Of a DNA stretch of 26,585 nt, positions 15,463 through 22,789 are shown in pieces. The translations under genes and the position numbers were made by a program. Within the stretch, counting starts at the first letter, position 1, and each line of letters opens with the position of its first letter. Source of the DNA: RUG12783 sp946409545 (GTDB taxonomy: Bacteria; Bacillota_I; Bacilli_A; RF39; UBA660); NCBI GenBank assembly GCA_946409545.1, contig CAMJWT010000024.1, positions 1 through 26,585 of the forward strand, given 5' to 3'. The notes beneath the pieces are model-generated. The model did no database searches and was not told the origin of the DNA. It worked only from the letters and a program-made list of their open reading frames with translations.

Positions 15463-16203
15463 ATGTTTAATGCGAATGAAGAAGTAAATAAAATATGTGA
15501 ATTTGTAAGAGATTATTATCAAAAAAATAATTTAACAGGAGCTGTTGTTGGAATAAGTGGAGGAAAAGATAGTGCAGTAGTTGCTGCTCTTCTTGTAAAA
15601 GCCTTAGGACCAGAAAATGTTGTAGGGGTAGCCCTACCATGTCACTCTAAAGACGAAGACTTAAATGATGCTATTATGTTAAGCGAATATTATGGCTTTA
15701 AACTAATTAAACTTGATTTAACAAGTACATATGATAGTTTTGTTAATGAAGTAGAAAATGTTACGGGAAGTAATGATTATGATAACGCTAATATTAATTT
15801 AAAACCAAGATTACGTATGAGTAGTTTATATTATGTAGCAAGTATGTTATCAACAAATGGTAAACGTTTTATTGTAGCAGGTACAAGTAATAAGAGTGAA
15901 TTATTTGTAGGATACTTCACCAAAGGTGGAGATTCAACTCATGACTTTGAAGTAATTAGTGATTTCACAGTATCTGAAGTAATAAAGATAGGAGAAGCCT
16001 TAAAAGTACCTGAAAAAGTTCTTTATAAGGCCCCTTCTGATGGATTATCAGGTAAAACCGATGAAGATAACTTAGGAGTTACTTATCAAGCTATTGAAGA
16101 TTATATTTATGGAAAAGAACTTGATTCTGAAACGCAAGCTAAAATAAAAAAATTACATGATAATAATCAACATAAATTTAATATGCCAGCATATCGTAGG
16201 TGA
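15463..16203 (+). CDS. nadE: Ammonia-dependent NAD synthetase
   Basis: Amidates deamido-NAD to NAD using ATP. The protein is 246 residues and has no N-terminal glutaminase domain, so it should use free ammonia. The PP-loop SGGKDS is at 32-37; later segments GTSNKSEL, GYFTKGGDST and KAPSDGLSGKTDEDNLG are diagnostic for ATP and deamido-NAD binding. It ends in TGA, showing that TGA is a stop in this genome. It lies two bases after pncB, and nrtR begins three bases after its stop. Confidence 0.96.
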   Translation: MFNANEEVNKICEFVRDYYQKNNLTGAVVGISGGKDSAVVAALLVKALGPENVVGVALPCHSKDEDLNDAIMLSEYYGFKLIKLDLTSTYDSFVNEVENVTGSNDYDNANINLKPRLRMSSLYYVASMLSTNGKRFIVAGTSNKSELFVGYFTKGGDSTHDFEVISDFTVSEVIKIGEALKVPEKVLYKAPSDGLSGKTDEDNLGVTYQAIEDYIYGKELDSETQAKIKKLHDNNQHKFNMPAYRR

Positions 16204-16206
16204 CCT

Positions 16207-17031
16207 ATGTATTCGAGTGAAGAAGAATTCTTAGCGCATTATGATCCTAATAAATATGAAAGATTATCAATGTCTACTGATATCTTAATATTTAGTGTAT
16301 CGGATAAAGAAAAGAATAATTATCGTAAAAGTAATGAAAAGGTAATGAGTATCTTACTTGTTAAAAGAGATAATTATCCATATAAAGATAGATGGTGTCT
16401 TCCTGGAGGATTCTTAGATCCTAAAAAAGAAACACTATTGGATTCTGCTAAAAGAGTATTAAAAAATGAAACAAACTTAGAAGATATTTATTTAGAACAA
16501 TTATATACTTTTGATTGTTTAAATAGAGATCCTAGAATGCGTGTATTATCAACTACTTTTATGGCATTAATTGATAAAAATGAACTATTAAGTATGATTA
16601 ATGAAAAATCAAGTTGGTTTAATATTGAAAATATTGATAATAAAGACAATTTAGTAACAATAACATTAAGTAATGGAATTGATACATTAAAGTTCTCGGT
16701 TCGTAAGACCTTAATTAGTAAAACAACTAATAACTATGAATATCATAAAGAAAAGAGTATTCTTGCTTTTGACCATGAAAGTGTTATTGTTTGTGGAATC
16801 GATCGTATTAGAAATAAAATTAGAGATACAGATATTATCTTTAATTTATTGCCTAAGTATTTTACTTTAGGTGATGTTCAAAGAATCTATGAAACAATTC
16901 TTAATAAGAAATTATTAGACCCTGCATTTAGAAGAATAATCAAAGATAAAGTAATAAAAACTGATATAATTAAAAGTGATGGAGGTCATCGACCATCTAT
17001 TATGTATAAATATAGGGAGGATATAAAATAA
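16207..17031 (+). CDS. nrtR: NrtR, Nudix-related repressor of NAD metabolism
   Basis: A 274-residue transcription factor with an N-terminal Nudix-like sensor and a C-terminal winged helix. Known NrtR proteins repress NAD genes and are released by ADP-ribose or related metabolites. The N-terminus EEEFLAHYDPNKYER and the RDPRMRVLSTTF segment (107-118) are family hallmarks. The Nudix box (about 67-91) is degenerate: where active enzymes have R-E-U-x-E-E this protein has RVLKNE, so it should bind but not hydrolyse its ligand. Residues about 211-272 (YFTLGDVQRIYETIL, FRRIIKDKVI, HRPSIMYKYRED) are the DNA-binding winged helix. AGGTGA overlaps the nadE stop just before the ATG. It probably controls its own operon through the paired TTAACA-N3-TGTTAA sites. 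Confidence 0.93.
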   Translation: MYSSEEEFLAHYDPNKYERLSMSTDILIFSVSDKEKNNYRKSNEKVMSILLVKRDNYPYKDRWCLPGGFLDPKKETLLDSAKRVLKNETNLEDIYLEQLYTFDCLNRDPRMRVLSTTFMALIDKNELLSMINEKSSWFNIENIDNKDNLVTITLSNGIDTLKFSVRKTLISKTTNNYEYHKEKSILAFDHESVIVCGIDRIRNKIRDTDIIFNLLPKYFTLGDVQRIYETILNKKLLDPAFRRIIKDKVIKTDIIKSDGGHRPSIMYKYREDIK

Positions 17032-17528
17032 TGGAGCTATTTGATATTGTTGATAAAGATCGTAAACCTTTAGGATACACTAAAGAAAGACATGAAGAGT
17101 TATTAGATAACGAATATAATGTTGGTGTTGAATTATGGAACTTTTATAATAAAAGGTTATTATTAACAAGACGAGCTCCCCATAAATCTCATCCTGGTGA
17201 ATGGGAAGTACCAGGAGGATGTTCACAAACTACAGAAACAAGTGATGATACAATAAATAGAGAAATTATGGAAGAAATAGGTTTTAAACTTGATAATAAT
17301 TATAAACTTCTTGGTTCGTCTCTATATAAAAATCATTTTGTTGATTTATATAAAAGTATTATTAATATCGATATTGATAAATGTGTTTTACAAGAAACGG
17401 AAGTAAGTGGTATTCGATATGTTACCCGTGATGAGTTCCTTGAATTAAATAAAGAAAACTTAATTGTAAAATCGGTTTTTAATAGATATTTAGAACATCA
17501 AAGAGAGTTAGATAAAGATTGGCTATAG
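17031..17528 (+). CDS. Nudix hydrolase (YfcD/IDI-like), last gene of the NAD operon
   Basis: A 165-residue Nudix hydrolase. The opening ELFDIVDKDRKPLGYTKER is typical of the YfcD/isopentenyl diphosphate isomerase-like branch. The Nudix box is complete: Gly63, Glu69, Arg77-Glu78, Glu81-Glu82 and Gly84, so catalysis is expected. Its ATG overlaps the nrtR stop (TAATG), with GGGAGG upstream, and a terminator spans its stop codon, making it the last operon gene. An ADP-ribose or NADH-pyrophosphate substrate would fit the operon, since it would remove the likely NrtR effector, but the sequence subgroup also includes enzymes with other or unknown substrates. Confidence 0.88.
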   Translation: MELFDIVDKDRKPLGYTKERHEELLDNEYNVGVELWNFYNKRLLLTRRAPHKSHPGEWEVPGGCSQTTETSDDTINREIMEEIGFKLDNNYKLLGSSLYKNHFVDLYKSIINIDIDKCVLQETEVSGIRYVTRDEFLELNKENLIVKSVFNRYLEHQRELDKDWL

Positions 17529-17539
17529 CCAGTCTTTTT
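17514..17539 (+). terminator. Terminator of the NAD operon
   Basis: AAAGATTGGC (17514-17523), loop TATA, GCCAGTCTTT (17528-17537) with one G-T pair, followed by T. The stop codon is in the loop. Confidence 0.88.
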
Positions 17540-17541
17540 CA

Positions 17542-17570
17542 TTGAATAAAAGAGGTATTTATATTAAAAT
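17542..17570 (+). promoter_or_regulatory. Promoter of the yugP-mrnC-cassette-rlmB transcript
   Basis: TTGAAT (17542-17547), 17-base spacer, TAAAAT (17565-17570). AGAGGTGA follows just before the ATG at 17589. I see no further clear terminator until after 22701, so a long transcript is possible. Confidence 0.6.
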
Positions 17571-17588
17571 ATTATTAGAGGTGATAAT

Positions 17589-18275
17589 ATGCTACACGGA
17601 AATAATATACAAATTTTATTAATTATAGGAGCACTTGCTATTACAACAATTGCTAGTTTATACATAAGAAGTAATTATCGTAAATATAAAGAAATAAAAT
17701 CAAAGAAAAATTATACAGGTTTTGATACAGCACGAGATATTTTAGATAAAAATGGACTTAAAGATGTTTTAATACTCGAAGTACAAGGTGAGTTAACAGA
17801 TCATTACGATCCTAAAAAAAAGATAGTATCATTATCAACAGATATCTATCATGGAGATAGTATTGCAAGTATTGCCGTAGCAGCTCATGAATGTGGACAT
17901 GCTATTCAAGATAAAGAAGGATATACATTCTTAAAAATAAGACATAGTTTAATCCCTTTTGTTAATTTTTCATCAATCGCTGGTTATATTGCAATAATGA
18001 TTAGTTTAATCGCTGGAATCGCTGATTTATTATGGTTTGGTATAGCTTTAGAGTGTGTTATTTTATTATTCCAAATTGTTACTTTACCAGTAGAGTTTAA
18101 TGCAAGTAGTAGGGCTTTAAAACAAATAGAAAGTTTAAAAATAGTTGATAAAAGTGAAAAAGATGGCTGTAAGAAAATGTTAACATCAGCAGCTCTTACT
18201 TATGTTGCTAGTGTTTTATCAGCCGTTATGCAAATACTTAGATTAGTTTTAATCGCTAATGATAGGAGAAGATAA
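17589..18275 (+). CDS. yugP: YugP-like membrane zinc metallopeptidase
   Basis: A 228-residue membrane protein of the YugP (Zn_peptidase_2) family. Residues about 7-27 form an N-terminal membrane segment. The zinc motif HECGH is at 100-104, with Glu169 in PVEFNAS as the probable third ligand. Two or three further hydrophobic segments lie at about 122-165 and 200-222. The family landmark LTDHYDPKKKIVSLS (69-83) is intact. Biological substrates of YugP are not established. The stop overlaps the mrnC start (TAATG), so the two are translationally coupled. Confidence 0.92.
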   Translation: MLHGNNIQILLIIGALAITTIASLYIRSNYRKYKEIKSKKNYTGFDTARDILDKNGLKDVLILEVQGELTDHYDPKKKIVSLSTDIYHGDSIASIAVAAHECGHAIQDKEGYTFLKIRHSLIPFVNFSSIAGYIAIMISLIAGIADLLWFGIALECVILLFQIVTLPVEFNASSRALKQIESLKIVDKSEKDGCKKMLTSAALTYVASVLSAVMQILRLVLIANDRRR

Positions 18276-18649
18276 TGACTAAAGAGATTAATTCTTTAGT
18301 TCTTGCATATCTTGGAGATACAATATACGAAGATTATATTAGAGAATATTTAATAAAAAAAGGTATTGGAAATATCAAAGATCTTCAAGAAGCTTCTATG
18401 GAATATGTTAGTGCGAAATCACAAGCTAGAATCTTAGAAGCTTTAATTAATAAGAATATCTTTAGTGAGGAAGAACTAGAAATCATAAAAAGAGCAAGAA
18501 ATAATAGTAGTAAACATCATCCTAAAAGTTGTGATGTAATTACTTATCGAAAAGCAACAGGATTAGAAGCTTTAATAGGTTATTTAAAGTTAGAAAACAA
18601 AATAAACCGTATAGATGAAATAATGGAAGTGGTATTGTATGAGATATAA
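18275..18649 (+). CDS. mrnC: Mini-ribonuclease III
   Basis: Mini-III matures the ends of 23S rRNA. It has the RNase III catalytic domain without a double-stranded RNA-binding domain, and the 124-residue length is typical. AYLGDTIYE carries Asp15 and Glu19; YVSAKSQ, the RARNNSSKHHPKSCDVITYR segment and GLEALIGYL with Glu98 complete the active site. In Bacilli mrnC normally lies between cysS and rlmB; here cysS is about 5.7 kb upstream and rlmB about 2.2 kb downstream, with cassettes on both sides. The next gene starts 11 bases inside its end. Confidence 0.96.
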   Translation: MTKEINSLVLAYLGDTIYEDYIREYLIKKGIGNIKDLQEASMEYVSAKSQARILEALINKNIFSEEELEIIKRARNNSSKHHPKSCDVITYRKATGLEALIGYLKLENKINRIDEIMEVVLYEI

Positions 18650-18959
18650 AGTAAATTTTCGTAATCTAGAAGAGTCTATTCTCTATATAGATAAAAAGAA
18701 TGAAAATATTAAAGAATCATTAACAAACTTACATAAATATTATGACAATCTAAAATGGAAAAGTACTAATAGAGAAATCTATGATGTTAAATATAAAGAA
18801 TTAACAGATAATATTGAAGATTTAACTAAAAAGACAGATGAATTAATGGAAATGTTAAAGAAAAAATATCAATTATTTGATGATGTATATCAAAATAAAA
18901 TGAAAAAAATAAGTAAAGATCCTATTGATATAGAAGAGATGGTAAAAAACGGAGAATAA
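18639..18959 (+). CDS. Small helical protein, WXG100-like (type VII secretion related?)
   Basis: A 106-residue highly charged helical protein. Two long helices (about 8-38 and 47-95) flank a turn holding Trp39 in LKWKSTNREIYDVKYKEL. This resembles the W-x-G turn followed by A/S...F...Y of WXG100 proteins, with Ser in place of the Gly. There is no signal peptide. It overlaps mrnC by 11 bases and is followed after two bases by another protein of the same size, then a third, then a large hydrolase fusion. WXG100 and LXG-partner proteins form helical hairpins that accompany type VII substrates; that role here is an inference from size, fold and order. Confidence 0.65.
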   Translation: MRYKVNFRNLEESILYIDKKNENIKESLTNLHKYYDNLKWKSTNREIYDVKYKELTDNIEDLTKKTDELMEMLKKKYQLFDDVYQNKMKKISKDPIDIEEMVKNGE

Positions 18960-18961
18960 TT

Positions 18962-19252
18962 ATGATAGAAATTAATATAGATGAATTAAATAAATTTAGT
19001 AATAATTATTATCAAGAAATTAATAAATTAGAAACTGATATTAATGACGTTTTTGATCAATTAACAGGATTAAAAGAATCAATCAATACTCCCAATATAT
19101 CTAAAAAAATAGATGAATTTAATGAAGTATATTACCAAGTAAAAGATTCGATAAAAGAAAGTAATACTTATTTAGAAGCACAAGTTAAGAATATTATTAA
19201 AAACTATGAAGGTTTATATAAAGATATAAAAGTAGGAGTTAATAATGACTAG
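18962..19252 (+). CDS. Small helical protein, LXG-partner-like
   Basis: A 96-residue protein made of two predicted amphipathic helices (about 6-41 and 46-90) joined at a short turn with Asn-Thr-Pro-Asn. It has no Trp-x-Gly, signal peptide or Cys. The size, helical hairpin shape and position as the second of three similar small genes before a large helical-hydrolase fusion recall the small partner proteins (Lap or WXG100-like) of LXG effectors. Its ATG follows the previous stop by two bases and its end overlaps the next gene by eight bases, so expression is tightly coupled. Function is not proven. Confidence 0.65.
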   Translation: MIEINIDELNKFSNNYYQEINKLETDINDVFDQLTGLKESINTPNISKKIDEFNEVYYQVKDSIKESNTYLEAQVKNIIKNYEGLYKDIKVGVNND

Positions 19253-19571
19253 TAATGAATTAAGAGGTTATTTAAATACCTTTAATACCAATATTGATAA
19301 AGCTATAAGTGAATATAATGAAGTATCTAATTCAATAGGAACTATATCAAATAATATAAATTCTATTAAAGGTTCTGATGGTGTAATGTATAATGGTATA
19401 CTTGAAAATACTACTAACGCTCAATCTCAAGTAACAAACATTGTATCTTCACTTCAAAGTCTTAAAGGTTCTGTTAATGCTAAAACAAGTCTTGAAATTA
19501 ATAGGTTAGCGTTACTTGAAGATGAAGCAAGAAGACAAAAGGCTAAAGAGGAAGAAGGAGGTAACGATTAA
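19245..19571 (+). CDS. Small helical protein, third of the cassette
   Basis: A 108-residue helical protein. Its heptad-like pattern with many Asn and Ser (NEVSNSIGTISNNINSIKGSDG) recalls the YwqI/TIGR04197-type partners of LXG toxins. The helices are about 5-45 and 53-100, and the tail is charged (ARRQKAKEEEGGND). It contains no Trp. Its end carries the AGGAGG that serves the following hydrolase gene, so the two are coupled. The sequence alone does not show whether it is secreted. Confidence 0.65.
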   Translation: MTSNELRGYLNTFNTNIDKAISEYNEVSNSIGTISNNINSIKGSDGVMYNGILENTTNAQSQVTNIVSSLQSLKGSVNAKTSLEINRLALLEDEARRQKAKEEEGGND

Positions 19572-19572
19572 C

Positions 19573-20808
19573 ATGAATGATGAAATCGATTATGAATCAG
19601 AAGATGTTGAAAATTTAATTACTTCTTTTTCGTCTGCTGTAGATAAATTAAATACAATTGAATTAGGTGGTTTATCAACTTGTTCTTATATTGCATCTCA
19701 ATGTACATCTACAATTAATGAGGTTAAATCATCACAAGAAAAAGCGGCTAAGTATCTAGAAAGTAATACAGATCCTATTAAAGATATTTTAGAAAGTATG
19801 AAATTAATAGATGAAATGGGAGATGGAGTTTTTGATTTTTCTGACATCCTTTTATTACTTCAAATGAAAAAACAAGGGACAAAAGTATATAAGGCTGATG
19901 AAGAATTTTTTAGAAAACAAGGATGGCCAGTAGATAATGGTGTCGTAACAATTACTGGACCTGAAGGGACTTATCAATATGATATTAAAAATGGAAGATT
20001 AATTAATCCGGATGGTACATGGTTACATGTTAATTATTATATTCCTGAAAATGTTGATGATATCTCATCCCTTAATACGATAACTTGTCTAGCAGGTCAA
20101 GGAGAAAGAGATGTTGATTCGCCAACTGGAGCTAATTCTTTCCATTTAGATTCTTTAGGCGCTAACTCTATAATTGTTTGTCCTAGTAAGAGTGGACAAC
20201 AAGCTCAAGGAATTGATATTGGAAAAGCAAGTTATTCTTTCATGGCTCAAAAGGTAATTAATTCTACGAAGTTTGCAACTTTGTTTTCTCGTCAAAAACC
20301 AGGATGTCAAAATATTATTGGTGGTTGTAGTAGTGGAGGAGGATCTGCTCTTAAAATAGCTGCTCAAGCAGGGGACTTATATGATACCGTCTTTTGTATT
20401 AACTATGCTCCATTAATTGCTGGTAAAAATGATAAAGGTAAAGGTAAAAACGGAGCAGATGATAATCGTTTAACGGAAGACGAAGCAAGAGCTTTAAATG
20501 GGAAAAATTTATTATTCTTTTCTTCAAGTAGTGATCCGAATATCGATGGTGATCGTAATAGTTTTATGTATACAGGAATAAACTTACTTTTACAATATTG
20601 TCCTGATGCAGAAATCTATTTAGCTACAAATAGAAGAGGATCAGCTTTTAGAGATATTCAAGGTGATAATTATCATTTCTTAGGTGAAGAGTTTTGGCAG
20701 GAATTTGCAAATGGTGAGTATTCAGGACATGGCTCTTACCATGGAATGTTTAAAGATTTAATTAATTCTGGAGTATTAGGTAGAAATGGCTATAATACTT
20801 CTATGTAA
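19573..20808 (+). CDS. Helical N-domain fused to an alpha/beta hydrolase, candidate type VII effector
   Basis: A 411-residue protein. Residues 1 to about 85 form a helical region resembling a WXG100/LXG-type hairpin (LITSFSSAVDKLNTIELGGL, then CSYIASQCTSTINEVKSSQ). From about 115 the protein is beta-rich, then an alpha/beta-hydrolase-like core begins: TCLAGQGERD (171-180), the nucleophile elbow GCSSG with Ser253, possible acid Asp321 (SSSSDPN) and possible His386 or His390 (GHGSYHG). There is no signal peptide, as expected of type VII substrates. The start is ATG 19573, since an upstream in-frame ATG (19516) lies deep inside the previous gene; AGGAGG at 19556-19561 is 11 bases away. The substrate could be a lipid, ester or peptide. 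No immunity-like gene follows; rlmB starts 15 bases later. Confidence 0.75.
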   Translation: MNDEIDYESEDVENLITSFSSAVDKLNTIELGGLSTCSYIASQCTSTINEVKSSQEKAAKYLESNTDPIKDILESMKLIDEMGDGVFDFSDILLLLQMKKQGTKVYKADEEFFRKQGWPVDNGVVTITGPEGTYQYDIKNGRLINPDGTWLHVNYYIPENVDDISSLNTITCLAGQGERDVDSPTGANSFHLDSLGANSIIVCPSKSGQQAQGIDIGKASYSFMAQKVINSTKFATLFSRQKPGCQNIIGGCSSGGGSALKIAAQAGDLYDTVFCINYAPLIAGKNDKGKGKNGADDNRLTEDEARALNGKNLLFFSSSSDPNIDGDRNSFMYTGINLLLQYCPDAEIYLATNRRGSAFRDIQGDNYHFLGEEFWQEFANGEYSGHGSYHGMFKDLINSGVLGRNGYNTSM

Positions 20809-20823
20809 AAGAAAGGTGATTTT

Positions 20824-21522
20824 ATGCTAATATCTGGACGCAATAATGTTAAAGAAATTTTAAAAAATTTTAAAGGTGATATAGAGATAAAAAGGTTAAT
20901 TTGTCAAAATAACTATAATGAAAATGATGTTTTGACTTTAGCCAAATCAAAAAGAATCCCCATAATTTATAAGGAAAAACGAGATTTAGACAATCTTGTC
21001 AAAAATAATCATCAAGGTGTAGTATTGGAAGTAAGTGATTTTAACTATACACCACTTGATGAATTATTAGGAAAAGATAAGAGTTTTCTATTAATCCTTG
21101 ATCATTTAGAGGATCCTCATAATTTAGGAGCAATCGTTCGTACTTGCGAAGCAGCAGGTGTTGATGGAATTATTCTTCCAGAAAACCGAAGTGTTTCAGT
21201 TAATGAAACGGTTATGAAAACAAGTGTAGGTACCTTATATAATGTTAAAATAAGCCAAGTAACTAATTTAAATAACACTATTAAAAGATTAAAGAAAGAT
21301 GGTTATTGGATATATGGTACAGATATGGATGGAGATGACTATAAAAGTATTAGTTATCCACCTAAAGTATGTGTTGTTATTGGTAATGAAGGAAATGGCT
21401 TATCAAGAATAGTTAGAGAATCCTGTGACGGTATAGTTAAAATTCCAATGTATGGAAAGGTTAATAGTTTAAATGCCTCAGTAGCAACAGGTATTGTTAT
21501 TTATGAGGTAATAAATAGGTAA
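20824..21522 (+). CDS. rlmB: 23S rRNA 2'-O-ribose methyltransferase RlmB/TrmH family
   Basis: A SPOUT-class (knotted) RNA methyltransferase that uses SAM to methylate a ribose 2'-OH in 23S rRNA or tRNA. The 232-residue protein has the L30e-like N-terminal substrate domain (1 to about 75) and the three SPOUT motifs: DPHNLGAIVRT (97-107), IGNEGNGLSR (186-195) and IPMYGKVNSLNASVA (207-221). AAAGGTGA precedes the ATG. Its place before a sigma-H-like gene is the classic Bacilli order (the yacO position). RlmB is the usual annotation; the exact target base is unproven. Confidence 0.93.
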   Translation: MLISGRNNVKEILKNFKGDIEIKRLICQNNYNENDVLTLAKSKRIPIIYKEKRDLDNLVKNNHQGVVLEVSDFNYTPLDELLGKDKSFLLILDHLEDPHNLGAIVRTCEAAGVDGIILPENRSVSVNETVMKTSVGTLYNVKISQVTNLNNTIKRLKKDGYWIYGTDMDGDDYKSISYPPKVCVVIGNEGNGLSRIVRESCDGIVKIPMYGKVNSLNASVATGIVIYEVINR

Positions 21523-21527
21523 TAACA

Positions 21528-22109
21528 ATGTACAGGGAGTTTAATGATTATGAATTATTATATTTAGTAAGTGAGAATAATGAAGATGGCTTTAATATTC
21601 TTTATAAGAAATATATGCCATTAATAATTAAATTTGCTAACAAATATATGAATTCATTTAAATACTTAGGTTATGAAAAAGATGATTTATTACAAATAGG
21701 GTATATAACACTATATAAAGCATCTAGATACTATAAACATTATAGTGAAAGTATGTTTTATACATTTTTATGTACCTTACTTGAAAACATTTATAATGAA
21801 GAATATCGTAAATGTAATTCTAATAAATATCGTTCTTTAAATAAAAGTATTTCGTATGATTTAAAAATTCCTGGAAAAGATTTAACTTATAAAGAAGTTT
21901 TAGGTGAAAATAGTATATATTATAAAGAATGTGATTGTTATAATAGAATAGTTACTTTCAAAAATAATTTACCTTTTGAAATAGCTTGTTATATTGAATT
22001 AAAATATAATGGATATAGTAATAAAGAAATAAGTGAATTACTTGATGTTGATCCTCGAAAATTATATACTTTTCAAAGGATTATAAAGGAAAACTACCTT
22101 TACACTTAA
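21528..22109 (+). CDS. sigH: Sigma-70 family factor, SigH-like
   Basis: A 193-residue sigma factor. Region 2 spans about 20-95 (NILYKKYMPLIIKFANKY, then DDLLQIGYITLYKASRYY, the core -10 recognition helix, and ENIYNEEYRK). After a linker, residues about 148-188 give a region-4-like helix-turn-helix (YSNKEISELLDVDPRKLYTFQRIIK). It sits directly after rlmB (six bases), as sigH follows rlmB and yacP in Bacilli, so sigH is the likely identity. yacP is absent. The sequence is divergent and truncated at the C-terminus compared with Bacillus SigH. The role, whether competence, stress or stationary phase, cannot be inferred. Confidence 0.85.
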   Translation: MYREFNDYELLYLVSENNEDGFNILYKKYMPLIIKFANKYMNSFKYLGYEKDDLLQIGYITLYKASRYYKHYSESMFYTFLCTLLENIYNEEYRKCNSNKYRSLNKSISYDLKIPGKDLTYKEVLGENSIYYKECDCYNRIVTFKNNLPFEIACYIELKYNGYSNKEISELLDVDPRKLYTFQRIIKENYLYT

Positions 22110-22130
22110 TTATTTATTTTTAATTATTCT

Positions 22131-22141
22131 TATGATACAAT
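22131..22141 (+). promoter_or_regulatory. Extended -10 promoter of the thioredoxin-like gene
   Basis: TATGATACAAT contains TG-A-TACAAT (-10 at 22136-22141). The same string precedes the HD gene at 1021. No convincing -35 is seen. Confidence 0.5.
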
Positions 22142-22158
22142 CTAGTAGGTGACGAAAT

Positions 22159-22701
22159 ATGGCAAAGAAAATAATGAGCAGAAAAGAAATGCTTAAAGAA
22201 CAAGAAAGAATTAAGAGAGAAAAAAAATTAGTAGCAGAAGAGTATAAAAAAGAAGATATTGTTAAGAATTTTATATATATCACAATTGGTGTATGCTTAT
22301 TCTTAGGTTTATGTTATTTTGGATTAAATCTAATTAAAGGAAAGATTAGTTTCAAAAAAGAAGAATTAGTAGTTGATGATACTATCAATAATGCAGTTAT
22401 GTGTGGAACATTGTTAACTCAAAGTGATTCTGAGTATTTTGTTCTAGCTTATAATTATTCAAGTACAGATAAAAGTATCTATACTCAATTAGCAACTAAT
22501 TATCAAGGAAGCGAAAAAGTATATAACATGGATCTTGAAAGTGGATTTAATAAGACATGTGTAGGTGATAAGTTAGTAATTGATAATGATGTTAAAAAAC
22601 TAAAACTTACATCACCAACATTATTAAAGATTGTTAACGGAAAGATTGAGAAATCTTATACTACTAAAGAAGATATTATTAAAGTATTATTAGGAAATTA
22701 G
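22159..22701 (+). CDS. Membrane-anchored thioredoxin-fold-like protein without CXXC
   Basis: A 180-residue protein. Residues 1-35 are strongly basic and probably cytoplasmic, 37-58 (NFIYITIGVCLFLGLCYFGL) are one membrane segment, and 60-180 lie outside. The C-terminal half resembles a thioredoxin fold: strand YFVLAYNY, helix, strand KVYNMDL, then TSPTLLKIVNGKIEKSY with the cis-proline-like Ser152-Pro153, and a final helix. The CXXC active site is missing; the only extracellular cysteines are Cys82 and Cys134, which could form one structural disulfide. TAGGTGA lies six bases before the ATG. In Bacilli, rpmG, secE and nusG follow sigH, but they are not here. Function unknown. Confidence 0.6.
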   Translation: MAKKIMSRKEMLKEQERIKREKKLVAEEYKKEDIVKNFIYITIGVCLFLGLCYFGLNLIKGKISFKKEELVVDDTINNAVMCGTLLTQSDSEYFVLAYNYSSTDKSIYTQLATNYQGSEKVYNMDLESGFNKTCVGDKLVIDNDVKKLKLTSPTLLKIVNGKIEKSYTTKEDIIKVLLGN

Positions 22702-22723
22702 AATAGGAAACTATTCTTTTTTT
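22700..22723 (+). terminator. Terminator after the thioredoxin-like gene
   Basis: AGAATAG (22700-22706), a GAAA tetraloop, CTATTCT (22711-22717), then seven T. Confidence 0.92.
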
Positions 22724-22732
22724 ATGTAATAA

Positions 22733-22773
22733 TTGACAAGTTTATATAAATAAATTCCATAATTTTGTATAAT
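22733..22773 (+). promoter_or_regulatory. Promoter region of the ECF-like operon
   Basis: A perfect TTGACA is at 22733-22738 and a perfect TATAAT at 22768-22773, but they are 29 bases apart. The first may pair with CATAAT (22758-22763, spacer 19), and the second may work alone. The ATG at 22790 follows GTGGAG (22778-22783). Confidence 0.45.
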
Positions 22774-22789
22774 TAAAGTGGAGAATGTT

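Noticed and set aside
16201..16203. Possible UGA-as-Trp (Mollicutes code 4)
   Set aside because: TGA ends nadE and the EcfT-like gene at the expected C-termini, and Trp is encoded by TGG throughout.
19516..19572. Earlier in-frame start of the hydrolase fusion
   Set aside because: It lies inside the preceding gene with no ribosome site; AGGAGG at 19556-19561 serves ATG 19573.
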